From positions 2,170,001 through 2,234,000 of the forward strand of contig NC_020520.1 in the NCBI RefSeq assembly GCF_000348785.1: 64,000 nt of DNA, written 5' to 3'. The notes under the pieces are model-generated. The model searched no databases and was not told the origin of the DNA. It was given only the letters and a program-made list of their open reading frames with translations. Below are positions 1 to 10,100 of this stretch, in pieces. Position 1 is the first letter of the stretch. Every line of letters begins with the position of its first letter. A program made the position numbers and the translations under genes. The stretch is from Ilumatobacter coccineus YM16-304. Lineage in GTDB: Bacteria > Actinomycetota > Acidimicrobiia > Acidimicrobiales > Ilumatobacteraceae.

Positions 1-2209
1 CGCTGATGCCACTCAGCATGGCACCGAGCAGGCGTTCCAGATCATCGCCGCCGACTTCGTGTCGGTCGACGACGGTACGGGCATCGTGCACATGGCGCCG
101 GGCTTCGGCGAAGACGACCAGATCGCGTGCAACGAGGCCGGCATTCCGACGCTGTGCCCGATGGACGAGCACGGCCAGTACACCGCCGAGATCAGCGACT
201 ACGTCGGACGTCACGTGTTCGACGCCAACCCCGACATCATCCGGGCGCTCAAAGACCGCGGCAGTCTCGCCGAGGGCGGTCCGGTCGTGCGCCACGCCAC
301 CTACGACCACTCGTACCCGCACTGCTGGCGCTGCGCCGAGCCCCTCGTCTACCGCGCCGTGTCGTCGTGGTTCGTCGAGGTCACGAAGTTCCGTGACCGC
401 ATGGTCGAACTCAACGAGCAGATCACCTGGCAGCCCGCGCACATCAAGGAGGGCAGCTTCGGCAAGTGGATCGCCAACGCCCGCGACTGGGCGATCAGTC
501 GCAACCGCTTCTGGGGATCACCGATCCCGGTGTGGAAGTCCGACAACCCCGACTTCCCGCGCCTCGACGTGTACGGCTCGCTCGAGCAACTCCAGGCCGA
601 CTTCGGCGTGGAGGTCACCGACCTGCACCGCCCGACGATCGACGACCTGGTGCGCCCGAACCCCGACGACCCGTCGGGGGAGTCGATGATGCGGCGCGTG
701 CCCGAAGTGCTCGACTGCTGGTTCGAGTCGGGTTCGATGCCCTTCGCCCAAGTGCACTACCCGTTCGAGAACACCGAGTGGTTCGAGAACCACTATCCCG
801 GCGACTTCATCGTCGAGTACATCGGCCAGACCCGCGGCTGGTTCTACACCCTCCACGTGTTGGCCACGGCCCTGTTCGACCGTCCGGCGTTCTCGTCGTG
901 CGTGAGCCACGGCATCGTGCTCGGCGACGACGGCCAGAAGATGTCGAAGTCGCTCAACAACTATCCCGACCCCGTCGAGATGTTCGACAGCCACGGCGCC
1001 GATGCCATGCGCTGGCACCTGCTGAGCTCGTCGATCCTGCGCGGCAGCGACGGCATGGTCACCGAAGCCGGCATGCGCGAAACCGTCCGCCAGGTGCTGC
1101 TCCCGCTGTGGAACTCGTGGTACTTCCTGACGCTGTACGCCAACGCCGGCGGCCATCAGGGAACGGTGCGCACCGACTCGACCAACGTGCTCGACCGCTA
1201 CATCCTCGCGAAGACCCGCGACCTCACGGCCGACATGACCGAGTCGATGGACGCCTACGACCTGTTCGGCGCCTGCCAGCACGTGCGCACGTATCTCGAC
1301 GTGCTCACGAACTGGTACGTACGCCGCAGCCGCAGCCGCTTCTGGGAGGGCGACCACGATGCGATCGACACGCTGCACACGGTGCTGTCGACGCTGACGC
1401 GCCTCGCTGCTCCGCTCCTGCCGTTCATCTCCGAGGCGATCTCCGACGGGCTGCACGGCGACGAGTCGAGCGTCCACCTGGCCGACTGGCCCGCTGTCGA
1501 CGAGTTGCCGGCCGACGACGAACTCGTCGCGTCGATGGACCTCGCTCGCGACGTGTGCTCGTCGACGCTGTCGGTGCGCAAGGCGCATCAGCGGCGCGTT
1601 CGGCTCCCGCTCTCGTCGGTGACCGTTGCGTCGCCCGACGCCGAGCGACTCGCCGATTTCGCCGGCCTGATCGCCGACGAAGTCAACGTGCGCCACGTCG
1701 AACTCACCTCCGACGTGTCGTCGGTGGCGTCCGAAGAACTCAAGCTGGTGCCCGCCAAGCTGGGGCCGCGTCTGGGCAAAGACGTCCAGACCGTGATCAA
1801 GGCGCACAAGCAGGGCGACTGGAGCGTCGACGGTGACGTCGTGGTCGTCGGCGGCGTCGAACTGGTCGAGGGCGAGTACACGCTCGAGCAGGTGGCGTCC
1901 GACGATCAGGCGAGCACCGGACTCGGCAGTCATGCCGGCGTCGTCGCGCTCGACATCGTCGTCACCCCCGAACTCGAACTCGAAGGTCGCGCACGCGACC
2001 TCGTGCGCTTGGTCCAGCAGGCGCGACGCGACGCCGACCTCCACGTCTCCGACCGCATCGACCTCACGGTCACCGCCGGGCCGGAGTGGATCGAGGCGCT
2101 CGACGCTCACGAGGGCCTCGTCGCCTCCGAGACGTTGTCGACGTCGGTCACGGGCGTTGCCGACGAGTCCGCTGCGGAGCCGGTGATCACGGTCGCCGTC
2201 GCGTCCTGA
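1..2209 (+). CDS. ileS: Isoleucyl-tRNA synthetase, 5' end outside the window
   Basis: Charges tRNA-Ile with isoleucine in the cytoplasm (class Ia synthetase). The frame is open from base 2, so only about the last 736 of an expected 1,000-1,100 residues are present. Visible in order: the end of the editing domain ([15 protein letters not shown], near base 77), the HCWRC / [11 protein letters not shown] segment that returns to the catalytic core (near 320-385), the KMSKS signature ([14 protein letters not shown], near 935-970) and a long C-terminal anticodon-binding region. The HCWRC segment and large size suggest the long type-2 form. An internal GTG at 59 could be mistaken for a start, but homology continues upstream to the window edge. 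Identification is certain; the true start is not visible. Confidence 0.97.
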   Translation, partial: ADATQHGTEQAFQIIAADFVSVDDGTGIVHMAPGFGEDDQIACNEAGIPTLCPMDEHGQYTAEISDYVGRHVFDANPDIIRALKDRGSLAEGGPVVRHATYDHSYPHCWRCAEPLVYRAVSSWFVEVTKFRDRMVELNEQITWQPAHIKEGSFGKWIANARDWAISRNRFWGSPIPVWKSDNPDFPRLDVYGSLEQLQADFGVEVTDLHRPTIDDLVRPNPDDPSGESMMRRVPEVLDCWFESGSMPFAQVHYPFENTEWFENHYPGDFIVEYIGQTRGWFYTLHVLATALFDRPAFSSCVSHGIVLGDDGQKMSKSLNNYPDPVEMFDSHGADAMRWHLLSSSILRGSDGMVTEAGMRETVRQVLLPLWNSWYFLTLYANAGGHQGTVRTDSTNVLDRYILAKTRDLTADMTESMDAYDLFGACQHVRTYLDVLTNWYVRRSRSRFWEGDHDAIDTLHTVLSTLTRLAAPLLPFISEAISDGLHGDESSVHLADWPAVDELPADDELVASMDLARDVCSSTLSVRKAHQRRVRLPLSSVTVASPDAERLADFAGLIADEVNVRHVELTSDVSSVASEELKLVPAKLGPRLGKDVQTVIKAHKQGDWSVDGDVVVVGGVELVEGEYTLEQVASDDQASTGLGSHAGVVALDIVVTPELELEGRARDLVRLVQQARRDADLHVSDRIDLTVTAGPEWIEALDAHEGLVASETLSTSVTGVADESAAEPVITVAVAS

Positions 2210-2300
2210 ACCGGCGTCGGGCCTGGCGACGCAGTGTGCGACTGCGAACGCGCTCGCACATCGTCGCGTGACAATCTGGCGGAAAGTGCAGGCCATCCGG

Positions 2301-2306
2301 TAGAGT
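2301..2306 (+). promoter_or_regulatory. Possible -10 box (TAGAGT) before the DksA-like gene
   Basis: TAGAGT lies 54 nt before the ATG at 2361, so a transcript from here would have a leader of about 48 nt ending in an AAGGAG ribosome site (2350-2355). No convincing -35 was seen. It fits the TANNNT boxes found elsewhere in the window, but is only a candidate. Confidence 0.3.
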
Positions 2307-2360
2307 CCGGCGCTCACACCGCCGACCAGGGCCGATTCAACCGGCTGCGAAGGAGTGCAC

Positions 2361-3215
2361 ATGGCCGCCGCGAAGAAGTCCGCAAGAGCCAAGAAGGCCG
2401 CGAGCAAGAAGGTCGCGGCCAAGAAGACGGCGGCCAAGCCGGCCAGGAAGGCGGCGGCCAAGAAGACCGCAGCAAAGAAGACCGCAGCGAAGCCGGCCAA
2501 GAAGGCGGCGGCCAAGAAGACCGCAGCCAAGAAGGTCGCGGCAAGGAAGACCGCAGCGAAGCCGGTCAAGAAGGCGGCGGCCAAGAAGACCGCAGCCAAG
2601 AAGACCGCAGCCAAGTCGGCAGCGGCAACGAAGTCAGCGTCATCCACACCCTCCAAGAAGAAGGCAGCAGCAACGAAGGTGCCCGCCAAACCAGCGACGA
2701 AATCCGCGGCCAAGAAGGCCGCACCCAAGAAGCCCGCAGCGCGTACCAGCGCTCCGGGTCTCCTGTCGAACGACACGTTCGAAGTCCAGGAGATCCCGGC
2801 GCCGCGCGGCACGACCAAAGACGGCATCACCTACACCAAGGACTTCGACGTGAAGTTCCTCAAGGCGCAGCGTGACGAGCTCGAAGCTCGCAAGGCGTCC
2901 GAGATCAAGCGAGCCACTCGTCTCGAGGACGAAGCCGAGAGCCTGATCGAAGACGGCGAGATGGGCGATGTCCAGTTCGACGACGAAGGCGGCGAAGGCG
3001 ACACGATGGTCGTGCAGCGCGACCTCGACCGTGTGCTGTCGAGCCAGGCTCGCCAGACGGTGCTCGAGATCGACGAAGCCCTCGAACGCATCAAGGCCGG
3101 CACGTACGGCTACAGCGAGGTGTCGGGGCAGCCGATTCCGCGCGAGCGGCTCGAAGCGTTGCCCGAGACGACCGTGCTCGCCGCCGAGAAGGCCAGCGGA
3201 GTCGGCCGGCTCTGA
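2361..3215 (+). CDS. DksA/TraR-like protein with Lys/Ala-rich histone-like N-terminal tail, zinc cysteines lost
   Basis: 284 aa. Residues about 1-130 are a low-complexity tail built from AAKK, TAAK and AKKTAAK units, resembling histone H1 or the basic tails of actinobacterial nucleoid proteins, and likely to bind nucleic acid. The C-terminal 150 residues match the DksA/TraR fold: a coiled coil ([20 protein letters not shown]), then [20 protein letters not shown] and [11 protein letters not shown]. DksA/TraR proteins normally have CxxCG and CxxC here; this one reads SEVSG and LAAEK, and the whole protein has no cysteine, so it should not bind zinc. ATG 2361 is chosen over GTG 2355 because AAGGAG (2350-2355) is 5 nt upstream of it. 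It lies between ileS and lspA. A role in RNA polymerase or nucleoid binding is inference. Confidence 0.82.
   Translation: MAAAKKSARAKKAASKKVAAKKTAAKPARKAAAKKTAAKKTAAKPAKKAAAKKTAAKKVAARKTAAKPVKKAAAKKTAAKKTAAKSAAATKSASSTPSKKKAAATKVPAKPATKSAAKKAAPKKPAARTSAPGLLSNDTFEVQEIPAPRGTTKDGITYTKDFDVKFLKAQRDELEARKASEIKRATRLEDEAESLIEDGEMGDVQFDDEGGEGDTMVVQRDLDRVLSSQARQTVLEIDEALERIKAGTYGYSEVSGQPIPRERLEALPETTVLAAEKASGVGRL
2370..2720 (+). repeat. Low-complexity coding repeat (Lys/Ala codons)
   Basis: Imperfect tandem repeats of AAGAAGACCGCAGC-like units inside the DksA-like gene encode the AAKKTAAK tail. Copy number could vary between strains by slippage. The repeats stay in frame. Confidence 0.8.
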
Positions 3216-3236
3216 GGGGCTCATCGGCTCAGTGAC

Positions 3237-3800
3237 ATGAACTTCGCCCGAGCTTGGCGGGCCCCGGTGCTTCTGGCGCTGGCGCTCGTCGTCGCCGATC
3301 AGGTGACGAAGCACTGGGCGGTCAACGAACTGTCCGACAATCGGACGATCGAGGTCGTCTGGACGCTGCAGTTCAACCTTGCATTCAACAGCGGCATGGC
3401 GTTCAGCCGCGGCCAAGGGATGGGGCCGTTCATCGCGATCGTCGCCACGGTTGTCATCGTGTGGCTCCTCGCCTCGCTGCGTGGCGTCGGTGGGCGTCTC
3501 GCCACGTTCGGGATGGGCTGCGTCATCGGTGGCGCAGCGGGCAACCTCGTCGATCGCGCCTTCCGCGGCGACGCCTGGTTCCGCGGGGCCGTGGTCGACT
3601 TCATCGACTTCCAGTGGTTCCCGATCTTCAACATCGCCGACATGGCGATCAACGTCGGAGCCGGCGCGTTGATCCTCAACGCGTTCCTGTCGTCGCGGAA
3701 TCCAGACGACACCGCCGACGCCGGTGAGGTGGCGGCCGCCGGGGCCGACGGTGTGACCGACGATTCGTCGGGTGACGAGGAGCGTGCGTCCCATGAGTGA
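3237..3800 (+). CDS. lspA: Lipoprotein signal peptidase (signal peptidase II)
   Basis: 187 aa inner-membrane aspartyl protease that cleaves the signal peptide of prolipoproteins after lipid modification of the lipobox cysteine. Four hydrophobic segments are visible. Family motifs are intact: DQVTK near residue 22, NLAFNSGMAF, GGAAGNLVDR with Asp106, VVDFIDF, and FNIADMAINVG with Asp135; Asp106 and Asp135 fit the catalytic pair. A charged C-terminal tail of about 35 residues is extra. It starts 21 nt after the DksA-like stop and overlaps the next gene by 8 nt, so these genes are probably cotranscribed. Likely substrates in this window are the lipoproteins at 29887, 36218 and 58101. Confidence 0.96.
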   Translation: MNFARAWRAPVLLALALVVADQVTKHWAVNELSDNRTIEVVWTLQFNLAFNSGMAFSRGQGMGPFIAIVATVVIVWLLASLRGVGGRLATFGMGCVIGGAAGNLVDRAFRGDAWFRGAVVDFIDFQWFPIFNIADMAINVGAGALILNAFLSSRNPDDTADAGEVAAAGADGVTDDSSGDEERASHE

Positions 3801-4719
3801 GTTGATCTCCGAAGAGGTGCCGGCCGCCCTGGCCGGAGAGCGCCTCGACCGCATCGTCGCCCTGATCGGCGACATCTCGCGCTCCGACGCGACCAAGACG
3901 GTCAAGGCCGGCGGCGTGACGGTCGACGGAACGACCGCGCCGTCGGGCAAGGTGCGGCTCGGAGCCGGACAGATCGTCACCGTCGACCCGGCGATGTTCC
4001 CCACCACCGAACTGCCCGGGCCCGACCCGAGTGTCGAGTTCGGAGTCATCCACGAAGACGACGACGTCATCGTCGTCGACAAGCCTCCTGGACTCGTCGT
4101 GCACCCCGGTGCCGGAAACGACTCGGGAACGCTCGCCAACGGCCTGCTGGCCCGGTTTCCCGAGCTGGAGCACGTCGGCGACCGCATGCGGCCCGGCATC
4201 GTCCACCGACTCGACGCCGGGAGCTCCGGGCTGCTCGTCGTCGCCCGCACCAACGAGTCGGTCGATCGCCTGATCGAGCAGTTCGCCGACCACTCGGCCA
4301 CCCGTGTCTACGACGCGATGGTGTGGGGAGTCCCCGATGCCCCGCACGGCATCATCGACGCGCCACTCGGCCGCAGTCGAAGCGACCCGTTGCGCATGGC
4401 GGTCGTGGCCGATGGACGCCCGTCGCGCACCGACTACCAGGTAGTGGGCAAGTACTCGTCGCCCGCGGTCGTGTCACGCCTCGAGTGCCGCCTCGAAACA
4501 GGGCGAACCCACCAGATCCGCGTGCACCTGTCGTCGATCAACCACCCGTTGCTCGGCGATCCGACATACGGGCAGCGGCGGCCGAACCTCGGTCTGAAAC
4601 GTCCGTTCCTGCACGCCGCCGAGTTGCAGTTCCGGCACCCGGCGACGGGGGAGCGGGTCACGTTCCACAGCCCTCTGGCACCCGACTTGCAGGCCTGGCT
4701 CGACAAGGCCGAGGTCTGA
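3793..4719 (+). CDS. rluD: RluA/RluD-family pseudouridine synthase
   Basis: 308 aa. Converts specific uridines to pseudouridine, most likely in 23S rRNA. An N-terminal S4 RNA-binding domain (residues about 14-70, ERLDRIVALIGDISRSDA) precedes the catalytic domain. The RluA signature is HRLDAGSSGLLVV with catalytic Asp141; the usual Thr after HRLDxx is Ser. GRTHQIRVH (near base 4500) and FLHAAEL follow, as is normal. ATG 3793 is chosen because it starts inside the end of lspA (8-nt overlap) and gives a normal N-terminus. The lspA-rluD pairing is common in bacteria. The family is certain; the exact target uridine is not, so the symbol is tentative. Confidence 0.9.
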   Translation: MSELISEEVPAALAGERLDRIVALIGDISRSDATKTVKAGGVTVDGTTAPSGKVRLGAGQIVTVDPAMFPTTELPGPDPSVEFGVIHEDDDVIVVDKPPGLVVHPGAGNDSGTLANGLLARFPELEHVGDRMRPGIVHRLDAGSSGLLVVARTNESVDRLIEQFADHSATRVYDAMVWGVPDAPHGIIDAPLGRSRSDPLRMAVVADGRPSRTDYQVVGKYSSPAVVSRLECRLETGRTHQIRVHLSSINHPLLGDPTYGQRRPNLGLKRPFLHAAELQFRHPATGERVTFHSPLAPDLQAWLDKAEV

Positions 4720-4723
4720 CCCG

Positions 4724-4756
4724 CCGGACGCCTTGTCTCAGAGACAAACCGTCCGG
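4724..4756. terminator. Hairpin between convergent rluD-like and Rrf2 genes
   Basis: CCGGACG (4724-4730) pairs with CGTCCGG (4750-4756). Inside a 2x2 mismatch, TTGTCTC (4733-4739) and GAGACAA (4741-4747) form a perfect inverted repeat around one A. It fills the 38-nt gap between two convergent genes and could stop transcription from both sides. There is no clear T-run, so a factor-dependent or two-way stop is more likely than a classical intrinsic terminator. Confidence 0.55.
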
Positions 4757-4757
4757 G

Positions 4758-5204
4758 TCAGTCGACCGGCGTCGGCCACGGCGAGTTGCCCTGCGCGATC
4801 TCGGCGATCGTCGCGAGTGTGTACCCGTCGAGGTGCTTCTTCATGTGTGCGCCGGCCTGCTCCCAGATCGCGAGCAGCACGCACTGGCCCTCGTGGTCGC
4901 ACGCGCCGTCTTGATGCGGCCGACCGAAGTCGCCGAGGGTGATCGGGCCGTCGACCGCCGAGACGATCTCGGACAGGCGGATGTCTTCGGGGGCGCGTTG
5001 CAGGACGTAGCCGCCACCGACGCCGCGCTTCGATCGGACCAGTCCGGCGCCCTTGAGGGCCAACAGGATCTGCTCGAGATAGGGCTGCGGCAGACCGGTG
5101 CGTTCGGCGATGTCGCGGACCGACGTGGGGCCCGCGTCGGCGCCATGCAACGCCAACGAGAGTAGAGCACGACAGGCATAATCCCCGCGGGTCGAGATGC
5201 GCAC
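4758..5204 (-). CDS. Rrf2-family transcriptional regulator
   Basis: 148 aa. The N-terminus MRISTRGDYACRALLSLA, the helix-turn-helix TSVRDIAERTGLPQPYLEQIL and the wing SKRGVGGGYVL are typical of Rrf2 proteins (IscR, NsrR, RsrR), which often sense Fe-S status, NO or redox through an iron-sulfur cluster. Two cysteines in the sensor loop, Cys102 and Cys108 (CDHEGQC), match the first two IscR ligands; the third position, 114, is Trp. GTG 5204 is preferred over GTG 5213 because a TACAGT box lies exactly 7 nt upstream and Rrf2 proteins usually begin MR(I/L)S. Divergent from the phosphodiesterase gene. The effector is unknown. Confidence 0.9.
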   Translation of the reverse strand: MRISTRGDYACRALLSLALHGADAGPTSVRDIAERTGLPQPYLEQILLALKGAGLVRSKRGVGGGYVLQRAPEDIRLSEIVSAVDGPITLGDFGRPHQDGACDHEGQCVLLAIWEQAGAHMKKHLDGYTLATIAEIAQGNSPWPTPVD

Positions 5205-5211
5205 GCACTGC

Positions 5212-5217
5212 ACTGTA
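5212..5217 (-). promoter_or_regulatory. -10 box TACAGT, leaderless start of Rrf2 gene
   Basis: On the minus strand TACAGT is followed by 7 nt and then GTG 5204, placing transcription start at the start codon. It overlaps the alternative GTG at 5213, which argues against that start. Confidence 0.55.
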
Positions 5218-5275
5218 GGGGGTGACCCGAGGTTCGGTGTTGTTCCGAGGCCGCGAAGGTGGTGGACTGTGCGCG

Positions 5276-6409
5276 GTGAGTCATCCAGGCGGGGAACCGA
5301 TCATTCCGAACTATTCAGGCCCGAACGTGCGCGGGATCATCCCGGCGATCCTCGGCCCGCAGTCCCGACTCGGTGCCTGGGGTGACGAGATGCCGGCGTG
5401 GATGCCCGACGCGGTCAAGGGTGCCGATGCCGTGGTGCTCCTCGTGCTCGACGGCCTCGGCTGGGACCAACTCGACGACCACCGAGCCATCGCCCCGACG
5501 CTGGCGTCGATGCAGGGCCAGGCGATCCACACCGTGGCACCCACCACGACGGCGACGGCGCTCACGTCGATCACCACCGGCCTGACGCCCGGCGAGCACG
5601 GTCTCGTCGGGTACCGCATGATGCTCGGCGGCGAAGTGCTCAACGTGCTGCGCTGGGCGGTCGGCGACCAGCAGGTGCGTCGCTCGCACCCGCCTCGCGA
5701 CGTGCAGACCTTCGTGCCGTTCATGGGCGACGAGATTCCGGTCGTGGCCCAGGGCGAACTCCAGAACTCCCCGTTCAGCGAAGCGCACCTGCGGGGCTGT
5801 CGGCCGGTCGGTTGGCGAGCGCCGTCGAGCATCGCCGTCGAGGCCGCAGCGCAAGTCACCGCCGGCGAGCGGTTCGTGTACTGCTACTACAACGGCATCG
5901 ACAAGATCGCCCACGAACGAGGCTTCGGAGCGTTCTACGACGCCGAGCTGCGCTACTCCGATCGACTCGTCGCCGACCTGCTCGAGACGCTCCCGGCCGG
6001 CACGGCGTTGCTCGTCACCGCCGACCACGGCCAGGTCGACGTCGGCGACCAGATCATCCACCCGACCGACGAGTTGCTCCGCATGGTCACGCAGCAGTCC
6101 GGCGAAGGCCGGTTCCGCTGGTTCCACTGCGCAGCGGCCGACGTCGACGATCTGGCCGCCGCTGCCGCCGACGAGATCGGCGACACCGGATGGGTCGTGA
6201 CCAAAGAACAGATGCTCGACGACCACTGGTTCGGTCCCACCGTGTCGCCACCCATCCAGCGCCGACTCGGCGACGTCGCGCTCGTCGCGTCGAGCGACGT
6301 CAGCTACTTCGACCCGGCCGATTCGGGTCCGTTCGAGTTGGTGTGTCGCCACGGATCGTTGACCTCCGCCGAAGTCAACGTGCCGTTGCTTGGCCTGCTC
6401 GCCGAATGA
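5276..6409 (+). CDS. Alkaline phosphatase superfamily / nucleotide pyrophosphatase-type phosphodiesterase
   Basis: 377 aa from GTG 5276. Motifs of the type I phosphodiesterase / nucleotide pyrophosphatase branch are visible: LLVLDGLG with a metal Asp, TVAPTTTATALTSITTGLTPGEHG with the candidate Thr nucleophile, YYNGIDKIAHERG, LVTADHGQVDV and a C-terminal CRHGSLTSAEVNVPLL segment. The substrate cannot be told; phosphodiester or nucleotide hydrolysis is the family expectation. There is no signal peptide, so it is probably cytoplasmic. The frame is open to GTG 5222, but that start would sit on the Rrf2 promoter, so GTG 5276 (MSHPGGEPII) is preferred; the start is uncertain. Confidence 0.82.
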   Translation: MSHPGGEPIIPNYSGPNVRGIIPAILGPQSRLGAWGDEMPAWMPDAVKGADAVVLLVLDGLGWDQLDDHRAIAPTLASMQGQAIHTVAPTTTATALTSITTGLTPGEHGLVGYRMMLGGEVLNVLRWAVGDQQVRRSHPPRDVQTFVPFMGDEIPVVAQGELQNSPFSEAHLRGCRPVGWRAPSSIAVEAAAQVTAGERFVYCYYNGIDKIAHERGFGAFYDAELRYSDRLVADLLETLPAGTALLVTADHGQVDVGDQIIHPTDELLRMVTQQSGEGRFRWFHCAAADVDDLAAAAADEIGDTGWVVTKEQMLDDHWFGPTVSPPIQRRLGDVALVASSDVSYFDPADSGPFELVCRHGSLTSAEVNVPLLGLLAE

Positions 6410-6427
6410 CGCGCTAGAACGGTCGCC

Positions 6428-7030
6428 ATGTCCGAACCCTCCGACGACACGACCCCCGAAACCGGCATCGGCGAGCGCCCTGCTGCACTGTCGCCCGACG
6501 GCATCGAGCACCCGGCCGGCGACGACGCTCCCGACGCGGAGCACGCCGACAACGACTCCGGCGACGAGCCCGACGATGCCGACGAGCAGACCCCCGAGTC
6601 GGTCACCGAGCCCGGCAAGGTGATGCGCATCGGGTCGATGATCAAGCAGCTGCTCGAAGAAGTGCGGGCCGCCGATCTCGACCAGGCGAGCCGGGAGCGG
6701 CTCGCCGAGGTGTACGAGCGTTCGATCGTCGAGCTGTCGGGAGCGCTGTCGCCCGACCTGCAAGAAGAGCTCCGCAACCTGGCGCTCCCGTTCGAGCACG
6801 ACGAAGTGCCGAGCGACGCCGAACTCCGCGTGGCCAAGGCACAGCTCGTCGGCTGGCTCGAAGGCCTCTTCCACGGCATCCAGGCCAGCCTGATGGCCCA
6901 GCAGCTCGCCGCCCAACAGCAGCTCCAGCAGATGCGTGAGCTCCCCGGCCAGTCGGGCCAGGGCCCGGCGGGCCGCCCCGGGCAGCCCAACGCGCCGCAG
7001 CCCCCGCCCCAGACCGGCACGTACCTCTGA
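6428..7030 (+). CDS. bpa: Bacterial proteasome activator Bpa/PafE
   Basis: 200 aa. Matches the ring-forming, ATP-independent activator that opens the actinobacterial 20S proteasome (Bpa/PafE, DUF2587). An acidic disordered N-terminus (about residues 1-58, rich in D, E, T, P) precedes the conserved core VMRIGSMIKQLLEEVRAAD, SRERLAEVYERS, SDAELRVAKAQLVGWLEG and LFHGIQASL, then a Gln-rich helix and a Gly/Pro-rich tail. The last four residues are GTYL, equivalent to the GQYL end whose penultimate Tyr docks into the proteasome alpha ring. A TAGAAC hexamer (6415-6420) lies 7 nt before the ATG and may be a weak -10. No proteasome subunits lie in this window, so they must be encoded elsewhere. Confidence 0.93.
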   Translation: MSEPSDDTTPETGIGERPAALSPDGIEHPAGDDAPDAEHADNDSGDEPDDADEQTPESVTEPGKVMRIGSMIKQLLEEVRAADLDQASRERLAEVYERSIVELSGALSPDLQEELRNLALPFEHDEVPSDAELRVAKAQLVGWLEGLFHGIQASLMAQQLAAQQQLQQMRELPGQSGQGPAGRPGQPNAPQPPPQTGTYL

Positions 7031-7176
7031 CCAGCGCGGTCGATGGGGCGCCGTCGAAGCGCCCAGTGGCTGGACGGGCGCCGCTGCGCAATTCGTCACC
7101 GTTCGTGTCGAGCACGTGATCGACTGACCCGCTCGACCCGCTATCTTCAAACCACAGCTTTGTAAGCCCTCGTCCC

Positions 7177-10100
7177 ATGGCCGATTCCTTCACGCACCTC
7201 CACGTCCACACCGAATTCTCGATGCTCGACGGAGCGTCGCGCCTCGACGAGATGGTGGCCAAAGCCGTCGAAGACGGGCAGCCAGCGATCGGCATGACCG
7301 ACCACGGCAACATGTACGGCACGCTCGACTTCTACAAGGAGTGCAACAAGCAGGGGATCAAGCCGATCATCGGCACCGAGGCCTACATGGCCCACGAGCA
7401 CCGTTCCGAGCGGCCGACCCGACGTGGTCGCGTCGACGACTCCGGTGGTGAGACCGAGGGCGGCAAGAAGCTCTACTACCACCTGATCCTGCTCGCCGAG
7501 AACAACACCGGCTACAAGAACCTCATCCAGCTCTCGTCAAAGGCCTTCATGGAGGGCTACTACTACAAGCCGCGGATGGACTTCGAGCTGCTCGAACAGC
7601 ACTCCGAAGGCCTCATCGCGACGAGTGCCTGCCTCGGTGGCCACGTGCTGCAGGCGCTGATGCAGGGCCGCGACGAACAAGCCCTGGAGCACGCTGCCCG
7701 GTTGCAGGACATCTTCGGACGCGACAACTTCTTCATCGAACTCCAAGACCACGGCATCCCCGAGCAGCATCAGACCAATCCGAAGCTGATGGAGATCGCG
7801 AAGAAGATCAGAGCGCCCCTGCTCGCGACCAACGACAGCCACTACGTCCACCGAGACGACCACGAGAGTCACGACGCACTGCTGTGCGTGCAGACCGGCT
7901 CGCTGATGTCGGACCCGAACCGGTTCAAGTTCTCCGGTACCGATCACTACCTGAAGACCGCCGCCGAGATGCGGTATCTGTTCCGCGAGGTTCCGACGGC
8001 TTGTGACAACAGCCTGTGGATCGCTGAACGGTCAAATGTCGAGATCGAGTTCGGCAAACCGCTGCTGCCGAACTTCCCGCTCCCCGAGGGTTTCGACAGC
8101 GACGCCGACTACCTCACGCACCTCACGATGGACGGTGCGAAGAAGCGGTGGGGCGAGAACATCCCGGTCGAGGCCCAGGAACGCCTCGCCTATGAACTCA
8201 AGGTCATCAACGACATGGGGTTCGCGTCGTACTTCCTGATCACCTGGGACCTCATCAAGTACGCCCGCGACAACAACATCCGAGTCGGCCCCGGCCGTGG
8301 CTCGGCCGCCGGCTGTGCGGTGGCGTACTGCCTCTGGATCGTCGACATCGACCCGCTCAAATACGATCTGCTCTTCGAACGGTTCCTCAACCCGAGCCGT
8401 GTCTCGATGCCCGACATCGACATGGACTTCGAGACCCGATACCGGGAAGACATGATCCGCTACGCCGCCGAGCGGTACGGACGCGAACACGTCGCGCAGA
8501 TCATCACCTTCGGCTCGATCAAGGCGCGCAACGCCGCCAAGGACGCCGCTCGTGTGCTCGGTTACCCCTATGGCATGGGCGACAAGATCGCCAAAGCGAT
8601 GCCGCCGATGGTGATGGGGCGTGACACACCACTGAAGTACTGCTTCGAGGATCACCCGAAGTACGCCGACGGCTACAAGGCCGCCGCCGACCTCCGGGCG
8701 ATGTACGACACCGATCCCGACGTCAAGAAGGTGCTCGACGTCGCTCGCGGGCTCGAGGGACTGAAACGATCCGACGGCATCCACGCCGCTGCTGTGGTCA
8801 TCACCAAGGATCCGGTCACCGAATACGTGCCGATCCAACGCAAGCCGACCGCGGGCATGGACCCCGAGGACGCGCCGGTCGTCACGCAGTACGAGATGCA
8901 CGGCGTGGAAGACCTCGGCCTGTTGAAGATGGACTTCCTCGGGCTGCGCAACCTCGACGTCATCTCCGACGCCGAGCAGATGATTCGTGCGCGCGGCAAT
9001 CCCGACCTCGATGTCGAGAAGGTGCCGCTCGACGACAAGGCGACCTACGAGTTGCTGTCGCGCGGCGACACGATTGGCATCTTCCAGCTCGAGTCCCCAC
9101 CGATGCGTCAGCTCCTCAAGGCCATGGAGCCGAAGACGTTCGAGCACATCGCTGCTGTGCTCGCGCTGTACCGACCCGGTCCGATGTCGGTCAACATGCA
9201 CTACGACTACGCCGACCGGATGAACGGTCGCCAGGAGGTCACGTACTTCCACCCGGATGCCGAGGAGGTGCTCGGAGACACATACGGCCTGATGATTTAT
9301 CAGGAGAGTGTGATGCGGGTCGCGCAGCACTTCGCGGGCTACACGCTTGCCGAAGCCGACAACCTGCGCAAGGCGATGGGCAAGAAGGTGCGCGAGGTGA
9401 TGGCCGCGGCCCGTAACGGCTTCGAAGAGGGCGTGGTCAACACCGGCTACGACAAGCAGATGGGTGTCGAACTGTTCGACATCATCGAGAAGTTCGCCGA
9501 CTACGCCTTCAACAAGAGCCACACGTTCGGGTACGGGCTGGTCACGTACCAGACGGCCTACCTCAAGGCGCACTACCCGGTCGAGTACATCGCCTCGTTG
9601 CTCACCAGCGTCAAGAACAACCTCGACAAGGCGGCCACGTACTTGGCCGACTGCCGTTCGATGGGCATCAAGGTGCTGCCGCCCGACGTCAACCGTTCGC
9701 TGATGAACTTCGGTGCGTTGTCGCCCGACGAGCTGCCGCCCGACGTCACGCTGCCGATCGGGAGCCCCGGTGCCATCACGTTCGGACTCTCTGCGGTGCG
9801 CAACGTCGGCGAAGCACTCGTCGAGCTGCTGATCGCCGAACGCGAGGAGAACGGTCAGTTCACGAGTTTCCACGACTTCGTCGAGCGCGTGCCCGAACAG
9901 GTGCTCAACAAGCGCACCATCGAGTCGCTCATCAAGGGCGGCGGGTTCGACACGCTCGGCCACGACCGTCGGGCCCTGCTCACGGTGTTCGAACACATCA
10001 TCGACACCACGGTCAAGCGGCGACGCGAGGAGGAGAAGGGCGTCATGTCGTTGTTCGGCGACTACGGCGACGATGCCGACTCGTCGGGCGCCGGCGACAC

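Noticed and set aside
518-2830. 770-codon minus-strand ORF opposite ileS and the DksA-like gene
   Set aside because: Antisense shadow of high-GC coding DNA; the plus strand encodes an unmistakable IleRS and DksA-like protein.
5222-5275. Upstream GTG start of the phosphodiesterase-like gene
   Set aside because: It would place coding sequence over the Rrf2 promoter, and the extra residues add no family similarity; GTG 5276 is preferred, though not proven.
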